Source of the DNA: Gemmatimonas sp.
Lineage (GTDB): Bacteria > Gemmatimonadota > Gemmatimonadetes > Gemmatimonadales > Gemmatimonadaceae
Assembly: GCA_023910675.1 (NCBI GenBank)
Contig: JAAVWC010000005.1
Location: 1 to 64,000, forward strand
DNA length: 64,000 nt
Direction: 5' to 3'
Part shown: positions 16,098 through 26,411 of the stretch, piece after piece
Layout: every line of letters begins with the position of its first letter
Numbering within the stretch: the stretch's first letter is position 1
The notes under the pieces: model-generated
Database searches by the model: none
Seen by the model: the letters and a program-made list of their open reading frames with translations, nothing else
What the model was told of the DNA's origin: nothing
Translations under genes and position numbers: made by a program

Positions 16098-17054
16098 CTA
16101 GCCGGTTGCTGCGTCCGCGGTCGCGGACCGTGCGTCATTCAAGTACACGGTTGTTGGACGCGACCAGTTGCGGGTGGTACCGCGCCAGCGCTCAGGCGTG
16201 ATCGCGCGCGCGGCCTGATAGACCGCCGCGCGCTGTGCGAGGATGGTCACGTCGCGGCCGGTATGCCGATCATCGGGCGTGACAAACTGACTGCCGCCGT
16301 GCTGGTGGTGATGGTTGTACCACGTGACGAAGGCCGCGACCCAGGCGCGCGCCGCGTCGAGATCCACAAATGGCTGCGTGGGAAACGCGGGGCAGTATTT
16401 GAGGGTGCGAAACAGGGCTTCGGAGTACGGATGGTCGTCGCTCACCCGTGGTCGACTGAAGGACGGCACCACGCCGAGTCGCTCCAAGGTGGCGAGCATC
16501 GTCGCGCCGTTCATTGGGCCGCCGTGATCCGCGTGCAGTACGAGGCCGGTCGTCGTGACGGCCTGCTCGTGACACACCGCGGTGAACAGCGCCGCCGCGT
16601 GCGCCTCGCTCTGCGTAGGATGCACCGCCCAGCCCATGATGCGGCGACTCCAGATATCCATGATCAGGTACAGATACCAGAACACGCCGCGCCCGGGGCT
16701 CTTGAGGTACGTGATGTCCCAGCTCCATACCGGCTGCGGTCCTGTCGCGTGGTGGGCAGGCACCTCGCGTCGCACCGGCGCCTGGGCGCGGCCACGATGC
16801 GCGAGTTGGCGTGCCTCGCGCCGCAGGCGATACCTCGTGGATTCCGACGCGATGTACACGCCCGTGTCGGCGAGCTGCGGCACGATCTGATGCGGCGACG
16901 CATCGCGGTACGCGGGACTGTTCACGAGCGCCAGCACGTCCGCGCGCTCCGTGCTGGACAGCGCGTTGGCGGGCGTCGCCCGGGGGCCCTGCCGCGCGTC
17001 CTGGGGATGCGGACCGCGCCAGCGCTCCACCGTGCGCACACTCAGCCCCACCAC
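16098..17054 (-). CDS. IS3-family transposase OrfB
   Basis: This is an rve-type DDE transposase. The catalytic residues lie in SWDITYLKS, LHADHGGPM and the SDDHPYSEALFRTLKY segment. It ends with the NHHHQHGGSQFVTPDDRH pattern seen in the IS2/IS1400-like branch. The true protein probably starts within orfA by -1 frameshifting near 17174-17179; the GTG at 17054 gives a shorter product. Confidence 0.88.
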   Translation of the reverse strand: MVGLSVRTVERWRGPHPQDARQGPRATPANALSSTERADVLALVNSPAYRDASPHQIVPQLADTGVYIASESTRYRLRREARQLAHRGRAQAPVRREVPAHHATGPQPVWSWDITYLKSPGRGVFWYLYLIMDIWSRRIMGWAVHPTQSEAHAAALFTAVCHEQAVTTTGLVLHADHGGPMNGATMLATLERLGVVPSFSRPRVSDDHPYSEALFRTLKYCPAFPTQPFVDLDAARAWVAAFVTWYNHHHQHGGSQFVTPDDRHTGRDVTILAQRAAVYQAARAITPERWRGTTRNWSRPTTVYLNDARSATADAATG

Positions 17055-17629
17055 GGCGCACGCGCGGGTGCGCCGCGCCCCGCGCTTGACGGCCTCCTCG
17101 ATGAGCGCGACGATCGTCGTACGCGCGTCGGGTCCGTGGTAGCGTCCGCGTCCGCCCCGATCGCCTGGACTTGTTTTTTGAGGACCAGCAGCGCCGCCGC
17201 TTCCGCGAGCGCCGCCTCTTTGCGCCGCCGCTCACGCTCCAACTCCCCAATGCGTTGCGCCTCGGGCGACGGCCCCGCCGGACGACGCGGGACCGGGGCG
17301 CTCAGCGCCGCGTCCGCGGCCGCGCGCCACGCCGCGCGCTGCGCCGCGTGGAGGCCCTCCTGCCGCAGCAGCGCCCCAAGCGCCTCGTCGTCCAATCCCT
17401 CCGCTGCAAGCACGACGCGCAGCTTCTCCGCGCCGGTCCAGCGGGGCGTCCGCTTCTTCGGTGATGACAGACCGGTGACGCTACGCGCTTGCCGCCGCCA
17501 CCGCGAGAGGGTCTCTTGGGAGACGCCCACCGTCTCCGCCAACTTATTCGCGCTGACCGCGCGCGGGCCCATCAATCGCTGCACCACGCGCGCTTTAAAC
17601 GCGGCACTGTACGTTTGCATACGAACCAA
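17042..17629 (-). CDS. IS3-family transposase OrfA
   Basis: This has a helix-turn-helix region (VSANKLAETVGVSQETLSRWRRQ), a basic linker and a long coiled-coil segment ending LLVLKKQVQAI, the normal end of OrfA in this subfamily. The A6C run at 17174-17179 in the lysine codons is a plausible frameshift site, and residues after it in this frame are probably not part of the functional protein. Confidence 0.8.
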   Translation of the reverse strand: MVRMQTYSAAFKARVVQRLMGPRAVSANKLAETVGVSQETLSRWRRQARSVTGLSSPKKRTPRWTGAEKLRVVLAAEGLDDEALGALLRQEGLHAAQRAAWRAAADAALSAPVPRRPAGPSPEAQRIGELERERRRKEAALAEAAALLVLKKQVQAIGADADATTDPTRVRRSSRSSRRPSSAGRGAPARAPWWG

Positions 17630-17701
17630 CTCCGTACCCCCGACTGGTGATCGACATGGGCGATGCGTTTACACCGCTCATGCGACAACTATCCTGACAC
17701 A

Positions 17702-18654
17702 GGGGGGGCAGCGAGCGGAGCGCCGCGCGATCGGTCGCGGCGAAGTGCGAGCGCCGGGTGCCGGGCAGTTTCTGAAAGGGCCGGTCGTTCAGCGTCTCCA
17801 AGCGCTCGCGGAGCGCCTCATTGAGGTCCGCGAGCGAGCAGAAGCGGCGATGGCGGAGCGGGGCCAGCAGTTCCCGCTCGACGATCTGTACGGCGGTTTC
17901 CACTTTCGCGTTGTCGCGTGGTGCGGCCACCCGGGTCGGCAGAATCGCGGTGCCATAGTGGGTCGCGAAGTCCGCGGACGTCGCATTGATCTCGGGGGCG
18001 TAAATAGGACGCGTACGTCACGCCCGACCGCAGATTGTCAGGAATGATCAGCGCGGTCACGCCCCCGAAGTACTCGAGCATCCGCACGTGCGACGCGATC
18101 CAGTCGGGCACTTGCTGCGTCCACGTGGCTTCAGCAAAGGTATAGTTGCTCGCCCCGAGGACGCCGACAAACATCTGCGCCGCGCGGACGTCGCCGGTGG
18201 TGGGGGCCGTGATGTCGACCGTGACGCCGGCGTCGTCGACAAAGGTCCGTTCGCCCGCGCGATGCTCCTGGCGCATCACCGGATCAATCGTCGTGCGCCA
18301 CTGCCGATAGTGTTCGGCGAACTGGCTGTAGCTATAGCCCGTCGGTTCGGCCTGCCGATACTCCTGCCACAGGAGCATCAGCGTGACCCCTTTCCGCCTC
18401 TTCTCTTGAGCGATCCGCGCCCACTCGGGGAGCGGGCGACTCGTCGCCACCGGCACCCGGTCGCGCGCAAACAGGGCCTGCTCGAGCGCCCCGTCATCGA
18501 GCGTGGCCGCGAGCGGCCACGTCAGGCCGCTTGCCCGAAAGCGGGCGCAGTAATCCTGCACAGTCGTCCGCGGCACGCCCAGACTGCGCGCCGTGTGGCG
18601 CTCGCTCAGTCCCGCGTCGAGGCGCAGCCGGAGTACATCACGAATAGTTCGCAT
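17702..18654 (-). pseudogene. istA: IstA transposase remnant of an IS21-family element
   Basis: The N-terminus has a helix-turn-helix (MRTIRDVLRLRLDAGLSERH) and the start of the DDE core: FVDDAGVTVDI, ALIIPDNLRSGVTYAS and, after a one-base frameshift near 18000, the glutamate region PRDNAKVETAVQIVERELL. The C-terminal part after about SLPP is missing because IS3 sequence begins at 17701. A functional IstA has roughly 500 residues; about 310 codons remain. Same orientation as the istB fragment at 5115-5850. Confidence 0.85.
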
Positions 18655-18786
18655 CGAAATCCTGTCACGTGGCACGCAGTCGCTCCGGAAGAAGTCTCCG
18701 AAGGATGCGCCTCCCACATGGATGAGGATCCCGCGTCACGTACCGCCATCACCTCGCCGCCCCCTGGCCGGCATCCGCCGGCCGGG

Positions 18787-18901
18787 TGGCCGGATTCGCC
18801 CGGAATCGCTGGCCGGATTCAACCAGAACGGGTGGCCGGATTCCGCCGGAATGGGTGGCCGGATTCAACCGGAATCAGTGGCCGGATTCCGCCGGAATAC
18901 G
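18787..18901. repeat. Five 23-bp tandem repeats at the outer end of the IS21 remnant
   Basis: TGGCCGGATTC recurs at 18787, 18810, 18833, 18856 and 18879, a period of exactly 23 bp. The variable half alternates between CGCCGGAAT and AACCGGAAT forms. Repeated transposase-binding sites at the ends are a known feature of IS21-family elements, so this is probably the outer end of the element carrying istA. Confidence 0.8.
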
Positions 18902-19039
18902 CACATGTCCCCGGACAAGTGTGAACCATGTCCCTGTACTGTGCCATCGACCAGGCCCCGGCTGGACCGGTGATGATGTTTGACCCATCTTTGCCACTTA
19001 AGCGCTTTTGGCAATCAATTCTCTTGCCTCGATCTGACT

Positions 19040-20707
19040 ATGGAAGCCGCGCCAGTCCACATCATACAGTACTTTGACGGGTCCAAGCAGGGCATCATCC
19101 CGCTCTTCCAACGGCCGTACTCCTGGGAGCCGAAGGACTGGAACACGCTGTGGGACGACCTCATGGGGCAGTACGATGAGGACGAACGCGCCTCGCACTT
19201 CATGGGCGCCATTGTCACCGTCCCTGTACGGTCCGTCCCCGTCGGTGTGGGGAAGCACCTTGTCATCGATGGACAGCAACGCCTTACGACTTTATCGATC
19301 TTGTTGGCGGCCATTCGCGATTCCGCCGCGGCGGCGGACGATCAGGCGACGGCCGGCATCATCGGCGACCTGCTGGTCAATCGACACTACAAGGCGCCAG
19401 ACGATCTCAAACTCGTCCCCACGCAGACCGACCGAGCGGCCTACAACGCGCTCGTATACTCACAGGACGTTGCGCCCTACGAAGAGTCGAAGGTCATCCA
19501 GGCTTACCGGCATTTTCGGAAGAAGCTTGAAGGCTCCGACCTGAACGACCAGCCAATGGTCCCGTCACGGACGCTGCAGGCCATCCAGCAATCGCTGCAG
19601 GTGGTGATGATCAACCTTGGCGAGTTCGACGACCCGTACCTCATTTTCGAAAGCCTCAACCATAGGGGCAGGCCGCTCAGTCAAGGGGATCTGGTTCGCA
19701 ACTATGTACTGATGCGATTTCAACACTCCACATCTGCCGGCGGCGAGCAGGAATCGGTATACGAAGATCCTTGGCGCCCCATGGAGTCCAGCCTTAACGC
19801 GTCCATGACCGAGTTCCTCCGTCACTACGGCATGCGCTACGGAAGAAACGTCCGAAAAGGTGACATCTACTCAGCGTCAAAACTGGAGTTCGAAAAGCTC
19901 AAGGACGTGAGCGAGGTTCGTGCCTCGTTGGTGGCTATGAAACAGGCCTCTTTGGCGTATGAGGGATTTATCGCGCCAGACACCGCCACGAACCCGAAGA
20001 TCGCCGTGCGCCTGCAGGGGATGCTGGACCTAGATTCGACGGTATTCTATCCCTTGCTTATCCGACTCTTTCGCTTGGCCAGTCTTAACGCTATCACCGG
20101 CGAAACACTACTACACTGTCTTGACGTTCTCGAGTCATTCTATGTGCGTCGACTGGTATGCAACGTACCGACCAACGCGCTGAACAAGATCACCCTCGAG
20201 CTCTGCGCAAACCTCTCGGAAGACAATCCGCACACATGGCTTCGCGAGAACCTCGCCAAGGGCTCCAGCGGTCGCCGCTGGCCCTCCGATCAGGAGTTCA
20301 CCGACGCCCTCGTCACGGGACGCCTCTATCCTCGCCGGAAACTCGCCCGCTTCATGCTCGAAGCACTCGAAGACGCCTTCGACCACAAGGAGCCCGTCAG
20401 CACGAGCACGGCCACGATGGAGCATGTCATGCCCCAAACCCTCTCTGACGCATGGCGCGACAGTCTGGGTACGGACGTCGAAGCGATTCACGAACGGTGG
20501 CTCGATACGCTCGGCAACCTGACCCTCACCGGCTACAATCCCGAACTGGGCAACCTACCCTTCGAGGCGAAGAAAGCGCAGCTGGCCAACACGCATTTTG
20601 AACTCAGTCGCAGCCTGCTCTCCAAAGAAAGCTGGGGCCCCACGGAGCTCGAAGCACGGGGACGTGAGCTGGCTACGATCGCCGTGAACCGCTGGGCGCG
20701 CGAGTAG
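19040..20707 (+). CDS. DUF262/DUF1524 nuclease (GmrSD-like type IV restriction)
   Basis: An N-terminal DUF262 domain carries FQRPYSWEPKDW and the ParB-like VIDGQQRLTTL motif (about residue 75). The C-terminal DUF1524 domain has an HNH-like signature, EHVMPQTLSDAW near residue 460 and LDTLGNLTLTGYN near 490. The architecture matches GmrSD enzymes, which cut modified DNA in an NTP-dependent way. An ATG at 19040 is preferred to the upstream codons at 18980. The helicase gene starts 38 bp downstream, so the two may form an operon. Confidence 0.88.
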   Translation: MEAAPVHIIQYFDGSKQGIIPLFQRPYSWEPKDWNTLWDDLMGQYDEDERASHFMGAIVTVPVRSVPVGVGKHLVIDGQQRLTTLSILLAAIRDSAAAADDQATAGIIGDLLVNRHYKAPDDLKLVPTQTDRAAYNALVYSQDVAPYEESKVIQAYRHFRKKLEGSDLNDQPMVPSRTLQAIQQSLQVVMINLGEFDDPYLIFESLNHRGRPLSQGDLVRNYVLMRFQHSTSAGGEQESVYEDPWRPMESSLNASMTEFLRHYGMRYGRNVRKGDIYSASKLEFEKLKDVSEVRASLVAMKQASLAYEGFIAPDTATNPKIAVRLQGMLDLDSTVFYPLLIRLFRLASLNAITGETLLHCLDVLESFYVRRLVCNVPTNALNKITLELCANLSEDNPHTWLRENLAKGSSGRRWPSDQEFTDALVTGRLYPRRKLARFMLEALEDAFDHKEPVSTSTATMEHVMPQTLSDAWRDSLGTDVEAIHERWLDTLGNLTLTGYNPELGNLPFEAKKAQLANTHFELSRSLLSKESWGPTELEARGRELATIAVNRWARE

Positions 20708-20745
20708 GTGACGGTGACTAACGGGGCCACGGTGATGGCGACCAC

Positions 20746-22655
20746 ATGACGCTCACGCCGTACCACGCCAAATACTTTGCGCACGACCTCACCCGTCGTG
20801 CCACGAATGGCATGGACCGTCTGTCCATGTCGCTCTTCGACGCGGCGGTCGACCTCAATCCACACCAGATCGAAGCGGCACTCTTCGCGCTGCAATCGCC
20901 ACTCTCCAAGGGAGTCATCCTTGCCGACGAAGTAGGACTCGGCAAGACTATCGAAGCCGGCATCGTGCTCTGCCAGTTCTGGGCGGAGCGCAAGCGACGG
21001 CTTATCGTAATCTGTCCGGCATCACTGCGCCGGCAGTGGGCGCAGGAGCTCACCGACAAGTTCAACGTCCCTACGCGCGTGCTCGATGCCAAGGCCTGGC
21101 GTGAAGCAATGCGCGAAGGTCGGGTGCCGCTGACAGAGAAGGTGGTGCTCATCATGTCGGTGAACTACGCCAACGCTATGCGCGACGAGCTCAAGGCAGT
21201 TGCCTGGGATCTCGTTGTCATTGATGAAGCGCATAAGCTTCGCAACGCATACCGACCAAGCAACAAAGTTGGCCAAGGCGTACGTTGGGCAACCGAGGAT
21301 TGCCGCAAGCTGCTGCTGACGGCTACGCCGCTCCAGAACTCGCTCCTGGAGCTCTATGGGCTATCCACGCTCATCGACGAGCACCTGTTCGGTGACCTCA
21401 ACTCGTTCCGTGCGCAATTCGCCAGCGCCGGCAGCAGTCTCGCTGAATTGCGCCAGCGTCTATCGGGATTCTGCCGACGTACGCTGCGCAAGCAAGTCAC
21501 CGAGTACATCCGCTACACCGAGCGGCGCCCCATCACGCGTCCGTTCACCCCCACCGACGCTGAGCACGCCCTATACGAGGCGGTATCGGCGTTTTTGCAG
21601 CGGGAAGACAGCTATGCGCTCCCGGAGCGGCAGCGCCATCTCACCGCGCTGGTTCTGCGCAAGCTGCTCGCTTCGTCGTCGCAGGCGGTGGCCGCTACGC
21701 TGGACGTGCTGCGCATTCGCCTAGAAACGCTACGCGACGAGAAGGTTCAGGACGATCCCGAGTTTACGTCCGGGTTGCTGGAAGCCGAGGAGTTCGACGA
21801 CGACTTGCTCGACGAAATTCTCGCCGTGGCTGAGGTCGACGAGACGCCCTCTCCGGCCCGCACCATCGACCGACAGAAGCTCCGTGAGGAGATCGCGCTA
21901 CTTCAGCGGCTCGCCGACTGGGCACGACGCATCGGCACGGACACCAAGGCCGAGACCCTACTCTCCGCCCTGGACATCGGCTTTGAACAGATGGCCGTCA
22001 CTGGCGCCGCGCGAAAAGCCCTGATTTTCACCGAGTCGCGTCGAACCCAGGATTACCTTAAGAGCTTTCTGGAATCGCAAGGCTACGCTGGACAGGTAGT
22101 GCTGTTCAACGGATCGAACGGCGGCCCTGAAACGTCCGCCATCTACGAGCGGTGGCTGGAGAAGAACCGGGAGTCCGGCCGCGATTCCGGCTCGCGTGCC
22201 ATCGATGTGCGCACTGATCCTTCCCTACGCATGATTTTCTGGCGCTCGACATCCTCCGGCGGGACGAGGAACTGCCTCCAAGTTTACGGACGGTCACTCC
22301 CGGGCTTGTGGCGGCCGGCGCCGTCGAGTCCGTGGGGCGCAGCCGTGGGGTGCGCTTCATCCTATCGCGCGGCGTTTACGCCGCACTCGGCGGCAAGGGG
22401 ACGTACACGCGCAAGCGAGGGCTTGATCGGGCGACGAACAAGGCGTTGCTACTCAAGCACATTCGTGACAACGCCACCGCTGGATCCCAGATGGAGGAGT
22501 TCCGGCAAGTCCTACCCGCACTCAAGCGTAGCCAGATTCAGGTGCTTCTTCGTGAGCTTCGGACGGAGGGTTCCGTCCACAACGTCGGCACCACGAGGGC
22601 TGCCCGCTGGTTCCCGGGGCAAGGCCCGGGAACTCCAGAGATTGGGACCATTTGA
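20746..22655 (+). pseudogene. SNF2 helicase N-terminus joined by deletion to the tail of another protein
   Basis: The first 490 or so codons encode a SNF2/RapA-like ATPase: Walker A ILADEVGLGKTIEAG, DEAH box VVIDEAHKLRN, motif III LLLTATPLQNS, and the start of the C-lobe ALIFTESRRTQDYL. It stops fitting after SRAIDVRT (about 22210), before motifs V and VI. From about 22230 to 22655, in another frame, the sequence encodes the last 140 residues of an unrelated protein (IGRS-type wHTH tail, LSRGVYAALGGKGTYTRKRG), like the C-terminus of AlbA_2/ATP-binding regulators. A deletion has joined two genes, and whatever lay between is gone. Confidence 0.8.
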
Positions 22656-22806
22656 TGTTTCGTTCAATCGATGTAGTCCAAGGTGAACGACGGAACGCTA
22701 TGTTTTACAACGGGTTAGCGGTTTGCGAGATTGCAACTTCAGGCGTGGAGGTTGCAAACTGCTTGCAATCAAAGACCAATCTGTCACGACCGGGGAGCCC
22801 GTCCTG

Positions 22807-25800
22807 ATGCCACGAGGAACTCCGCGCGCAGCCGGTACCGCCACCTCTCCCGCCTCCCGGGCCCGTCGCGCCACGACCCAGCCACAGATCCCCTTCCCGT
22901 ACAAGCTGGTCCTCAACCAGTACATCCTGTCGCTCTTCAACGTGAAGCGCTTCGAGGAGCTGGCCGAGCACCTGCGGGATGAGACCCTGGAAGGGCTGGA
23001 CGAAAACAACGTCCACCGCTTCCACCACGCGCTCACGGCCAGGTTCTTCAATCTCACGCAGCTGGACACCGACCTGCTGCTCCGGTACGACCAGAACATT
23101 GTGCGTCATACCCTGCGGCTCAACGAGCGGCGCATCACGCGGGGCGATGAGCTGATCGTCTGGAAATACTTTCAGTACCTGAGCCTGCTGTTCACGGAGA
23201 TCTACCTCGATCGGTACTTCACCGACCCCAACGCGTTGTTGGTGGCGCTGAACACCCAGGTGACGGCATACAATGCGGATAAGCCGGAGCCCGATCAGAT
23301 CAAGCCATTCGATGGCGCGGCCGAGGCGTGGTCGCAGCTCAACAAGCTGGCATTCTGGATGGCGACCGGGAGCGGCAAGACACTCCTGATGCACGCCAAC
23401 ATTTTGCAATACCAGCAGGCGCTGATCACGCACGGCCGTACGCGCGAGCTGAACCGCATCCTGCTGCTGACCCCCAACGAAGGGCTTTCGCAGCAGCACC
23501 TGCGCGAGTTCGAGGCGGCCGGTATTCCAGCGGAGATCTTCAACAAGGATGGCCGCGGACTGTTCAGTGGGCAGGCCGTGGAGATCCTCGAGGTTACTCG
23601 CCTGCGCGACGAGATGGGTGAGAAGACCATCGCCATCGACGCCTTCGAGGGGAACAACCTCGTGCTGGTGGACGAAGGGCACCGCGGCGCCAGCGGTGGT
23701 GCCGGGGGTGCGTGGATGAAGGCGCGCGAGAAGCTGTGCGAGAAAGGTTTCTCGTTCGAATACTCCGCCACCTTCGGTCAGGCGGTGAAGGGGAGCGGCA
23801 CGCTTATCGAGCTGTACGCCAAGAGCACGTTGGTGGACTACTCGTACAAGTACTTCTACGGCGATGGGTTCGGGAAGGACTACCAGATCCTCAACCTCGA
23901 TGCCGACACGCAGGCCAGTCACCAAGAGCTGTATCTCACCGCGTGTCTGTTGACGTTCTATCAGCAGCAGCGACTGTACCGCGAGCACACGGGGGCGTTC
24001 CGGCCGTTCAATATCGAGAAGCCGCTCTGGGTGTTTGTTGGCGGGAGTGTCACGGCATCGCTCGGCACCAAGGACGCCAGCGACATCGTGGAGATCCTGC
24101 AGTTCCTCGCGCGGTTCGTGTCGAGCCGTTTGGCCAGTATCGAGCGCATCCGACGCGTGTTGAACGAGGGCCTCATCACGGCGTCTGGGCGCGATCTGTT
24201 TGCCGGACGCTTCGCGTACCTAAACACCAGCCGGCTCACCCCGGAGCAGATCTTCGAGGACACGCTCGCCACGCTGTTCAACGCGCCAGCGGGTGGTCAG
24301 CTCTACGTGGAGAACCTGAAGGGCGCCACCGGCGAGATCGCCCTGAGGTTGGGCGTCGAGAACGAACCGTTCGGCGTCATCAACGTGGGCGACGATGCCA
24401 AGCTCGTGAAGCTGTGCGAAGAACACGGGCTGGCCACGGGCGACCGGGACTTCTCCGAGTCGTTGTTCCACGGCATCAACACGCTCGCCTCGCCAGTCAA
24501 CCTGCTGATTGGTTCCAAGAAGTTCACGGAAGGGTGGAGTAGTTGGCGTGTCTCTACCATGGGGTTGATGAACGTTGGCAAGAGCGAGGGCGCGCAGATC
24601 ATCCAACTCTTCGGGCGCGGCGTGCGCCTGAAAGGTCATGACGTGAGCCTCAAGCGCAGCTCTCGCGCGTCGTTGCCCGATGGGATCGAGCGCCCCAAGC
24701 ATATCGCTGTCCTGGAGACCCTGGGGATATTTGGGGTGCACGCCGACTACATGGCGCAGTTCCGCGACTTCCTTGAAGAAGAGGGGCTCCCGTCGAACGA
24801 GGAACGTATCGAGTTCTTGTTGCCGGTCATCAAGAACCTCGGCACGCAACGACTCAAGACGGTCCGACTCAAGAAGACGATCAACGGCGTAACCACCGAG
24901 TTCGGCAACGCGTTCAGGAAGCTGGCACCCATTCCCACGTTGGCGCCGCCGGACCTATCCCGCCCGTCAGAGGCCAAGCAGTTGCACGAGAACCGTCTCG
25001 TGCTCGACTGGTATCCCAAGATTCGCTCGCTGGGTTCCAAGGGGCTCGTTGGTGGTGATGGTGAGGGTGCCAAGCACCCAACCCACCTCACACCGCAACA
25101 GGTAGCGTTTCTCGACATCGATCGGTTGTACTTCGAACTCGAGCGTTTCAAGGCCGAGCGCTCGTGGTACAACCTGAATATCACGCGCGCGGAGATCGTC
25201 GCGCTCCTGAATGACACCAGCTGGTATGTCCTCCTCATTCCGCCCGGTGAACTGGTGGGGAATGGGTTTGCGAAGGTGCAGGTGTGGGAGGAGATCGCGC
25301 TGGCGCTGCTGCGCAAGTATGCAGAGCGGTACTACACCTTCAAGAAGCGCGACTGGGAGCTCCCGCATCTCGAGTACCGCGATCTCGAATCTGACGATCC
25401 CAACTTCCTGGGAGTGAAGGAGACGCCGAACGACGGCTACTACCGAATCCTGATCGACAAGTCACAGGAAGAAATCATCGCCAAGCTTGAGGAGCTGAAG
25501 GCGTCGATCGAACGTGGCGAGATGAAGCCGTGGGAGTTCAAAGGCATGAAGGCCGTGTGGTTCGGCAAGCATCTGTACCAGCCGCTCCTTTATCTCGATA
25601 CGAACATCGTTGAGATCAGTCCGGCCCCGCTCAACAAGGGAGAGCGGCAGTTCGTGGAGGATCTCAAGGCCTTTCATGATGCGAACAGCGCATACTTCGC
25701 CACGCGGGAGCTTTACCTACTGCGCAATCTTAGTCGCGGGCGTGGCGTGGGCTTCTTCGAGGCTGGCAATTTCCATCCGGATTTCATTCTCTGGCTCATC

Positions 25801-26088
25801 GAAAACGGCGAGCAGCGCGTCGTGTTCGTAGACCCCAAGGGCATTCGCAATCTGTCCTGGAATGATCCGAAGATCCTGTTTCACGAGACCGTCAAGGAGA
25901 TTGAGGCACGGTTGGGTGACTCGTCGGTACGCCTCGATTCATACATCGTGTCGAACACGCCGGCCGCCACCATGCAGCTGCACTGGAGCAAGGATCGGGC
26001 GGAGATGCTTCGGCGGAACATCGTGTTTCAGGACGAGGGTGGTGCGAGTTACGTCGGCACGATGCTTCGCGGGGCGGGTGCAGGGTGA
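22807..26088 (+). CDS. Type III Res-like helicase-endonuclease
   Basis: The 1093-residue protein has a superfamily 2 helicase core with [16 protein letters not shown] (about residue 185), [11 protein letters not shown] (about 288), [11 protein letters not shown], and the helicase C-lobe [10 protein letters not shown] (about 600). The C-terminal region around residues 985-1010 has [12 protein letters not shown] and VVFVDPKGI, the D-x-D-x-K spacing of a PD-(D/E)XK nuclease. It belongs with restriction subunits that need a methyltransferase partner, which is not found in this window. Start ATG at 22807 is preferred to upstream codons. The frame is intact. Confidence 0.85.
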   Translation: MPRGTPRAAGTATSPASRARRATTQPQIPFPYKLVLNQYILSLFNVKRFEELAEHLRDETLEGLDENNVHRFHHALTARFFNLTQLDTDLLLRYDQNIVRHTLRLNERRITRGDELIVWKYFQYLSLLFTEIYLDRYFTDPNALLVALNTQVTAYNADKPEPDQIKPFDGAAEAWSQLNKLAFWMATGSGKTLLMHANILQYQQALITHGRTRELNRILLLTPNEGLSQQHLREFEAAGIPAEIFNKDGRGLFSGQAVEILEVTRLRDEMGEKTIAIDAFEGNNLVLVDEGHRGASGGAGGAWMKAREKLCEKGFSFEYSATFGQAVKGSGTLIELYAKSTLVDYSYKYFYGDGFGKDYQILNLDADTQASHQELYLTACLLTFYQQQRLYREHTGAFRPFNIEKPLWVFVGGSVTASLGTKDASDIVEILQFLARFVSSRLASIERIRRVLNEGLITASGRDLFAGRFAYLNTSRLTPEQIFEDTLATLFNAPAGGQLYVENLKGATGEIALRLGVENEPFGVINVGDDAKLVKLCEEHGLATGDRDFSESLFHGINTLASPVNLLIGSKKFTEGWSSWRVSTMGLMNVGKSEGAQIIQLFGRGVRLKGHDVSLKRSSRASLPDGIERPKHIAVLETLGIFGVHADYMAQFRDFLEEEGLPSNEERIEFLLPVIKNLGTQRLKTVRLKKTINGVTTEFGNAFRKLAPIPTLAPPDLSRPSEAKQLHENRLVLDWYPKIRSLGSKGLVGGDGEGAKHPTHLTPQQVAFLDIDRLYFELERFKAERSWYNLNITRAEIVALLNDTSWYVLLIPPGELVGNGFAKVQVWEEIALALLRKYAERYYTFKKRDWELPHLEYRDLESDDPNFLGVKETPNDGYYRILIDKSQEEIIAKLEELKASIERGEMKPWEFKGMKAVWFGKHLYQPLLYLDTNIVEISPAPLNKGERQFVEDLKAFHDANSAYFATRELYLLRNLSRGRGVGFFEAGNFHPDFILWLIENGEQRVVFVDPKGIRNLSWNDPKILFHETVKEIEARLGDSSVRLDSYIVSNTPAATMQLHWSKDRAEMLRRNIVFQDEGGASYVGTMLRGAGAG

Positions 26089-26411
26089 TCTCGGGCAGTG
26101 GGGAACCTGCGCGCCGGACGGGTAATGGAGGTTGGTGCTGGCGGCCACGAGATGAAAGCGGCGACGCCGGCGCTGCGTGTTACGGAGTGCTCGCATCACC
26201 GCCAAACGCATTGTACCTCCTTCATGGAATCCCCGAATGGAATCATGAGATCTCATCGTCAAGCTGACGCCCGAAGAGAAGACTGACGTTGCCTGGATGT
26301 TGCTGCGCAAGTTCCTGCGCGGCGGTGGCATTGACAAGCGGGACCACCTGCCGACGCAGCAGCTGTGTCGTGCTCACAGATGCTGCGTCGGATCTTGCCA
26401 AGAGTGGCGCG
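26089..26411. other. Intergenic region, no supported gene
   Basis: About 320 bp separate the Res-like gene from the convergent Big_2 lipoprotein. Short frames exist (26085-26267 and 26098-26286) but none has a motif or a convincing ribosome site. A fragment reading IVKLTPEEKTDVAWMLLRKFLRGGG may be the relic of a small gene. No clear hairpin was found. Confidence 0.4.

Larger units (their letters stand above)
16070..17701 (-). mobile_element. Second IS3-family element, different from the first
   Basis: Inverted repeats at 16070-16093 and 17678-17701 share the inward sequence TGTGTCA-G-ATAGTTGTCG-ATGA with two differences over 24 bases. orfA and orfB lie inside on the minus strand. No target duplication is visible. 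The left flank is a cassette gene and the right flank is the body of istA, so the element sits at a junction between two unrelated sequences. Confidence 0.87.

Noticed and set aside
16083-18047. A long plus-strand reading frame of 654 codons opposite the IS3 genes
   Set aside because: It is antisense to clearly conserved IS3 and istA genes; long open frames on the opposite strand are expected in GC-rich DNA.
22700-22807. A 35-codon reading frame overlapping the start of the Res-like gene
   Set aside because: Too short, with no motif; a leader peptide cannot be excluded but is unsupported.
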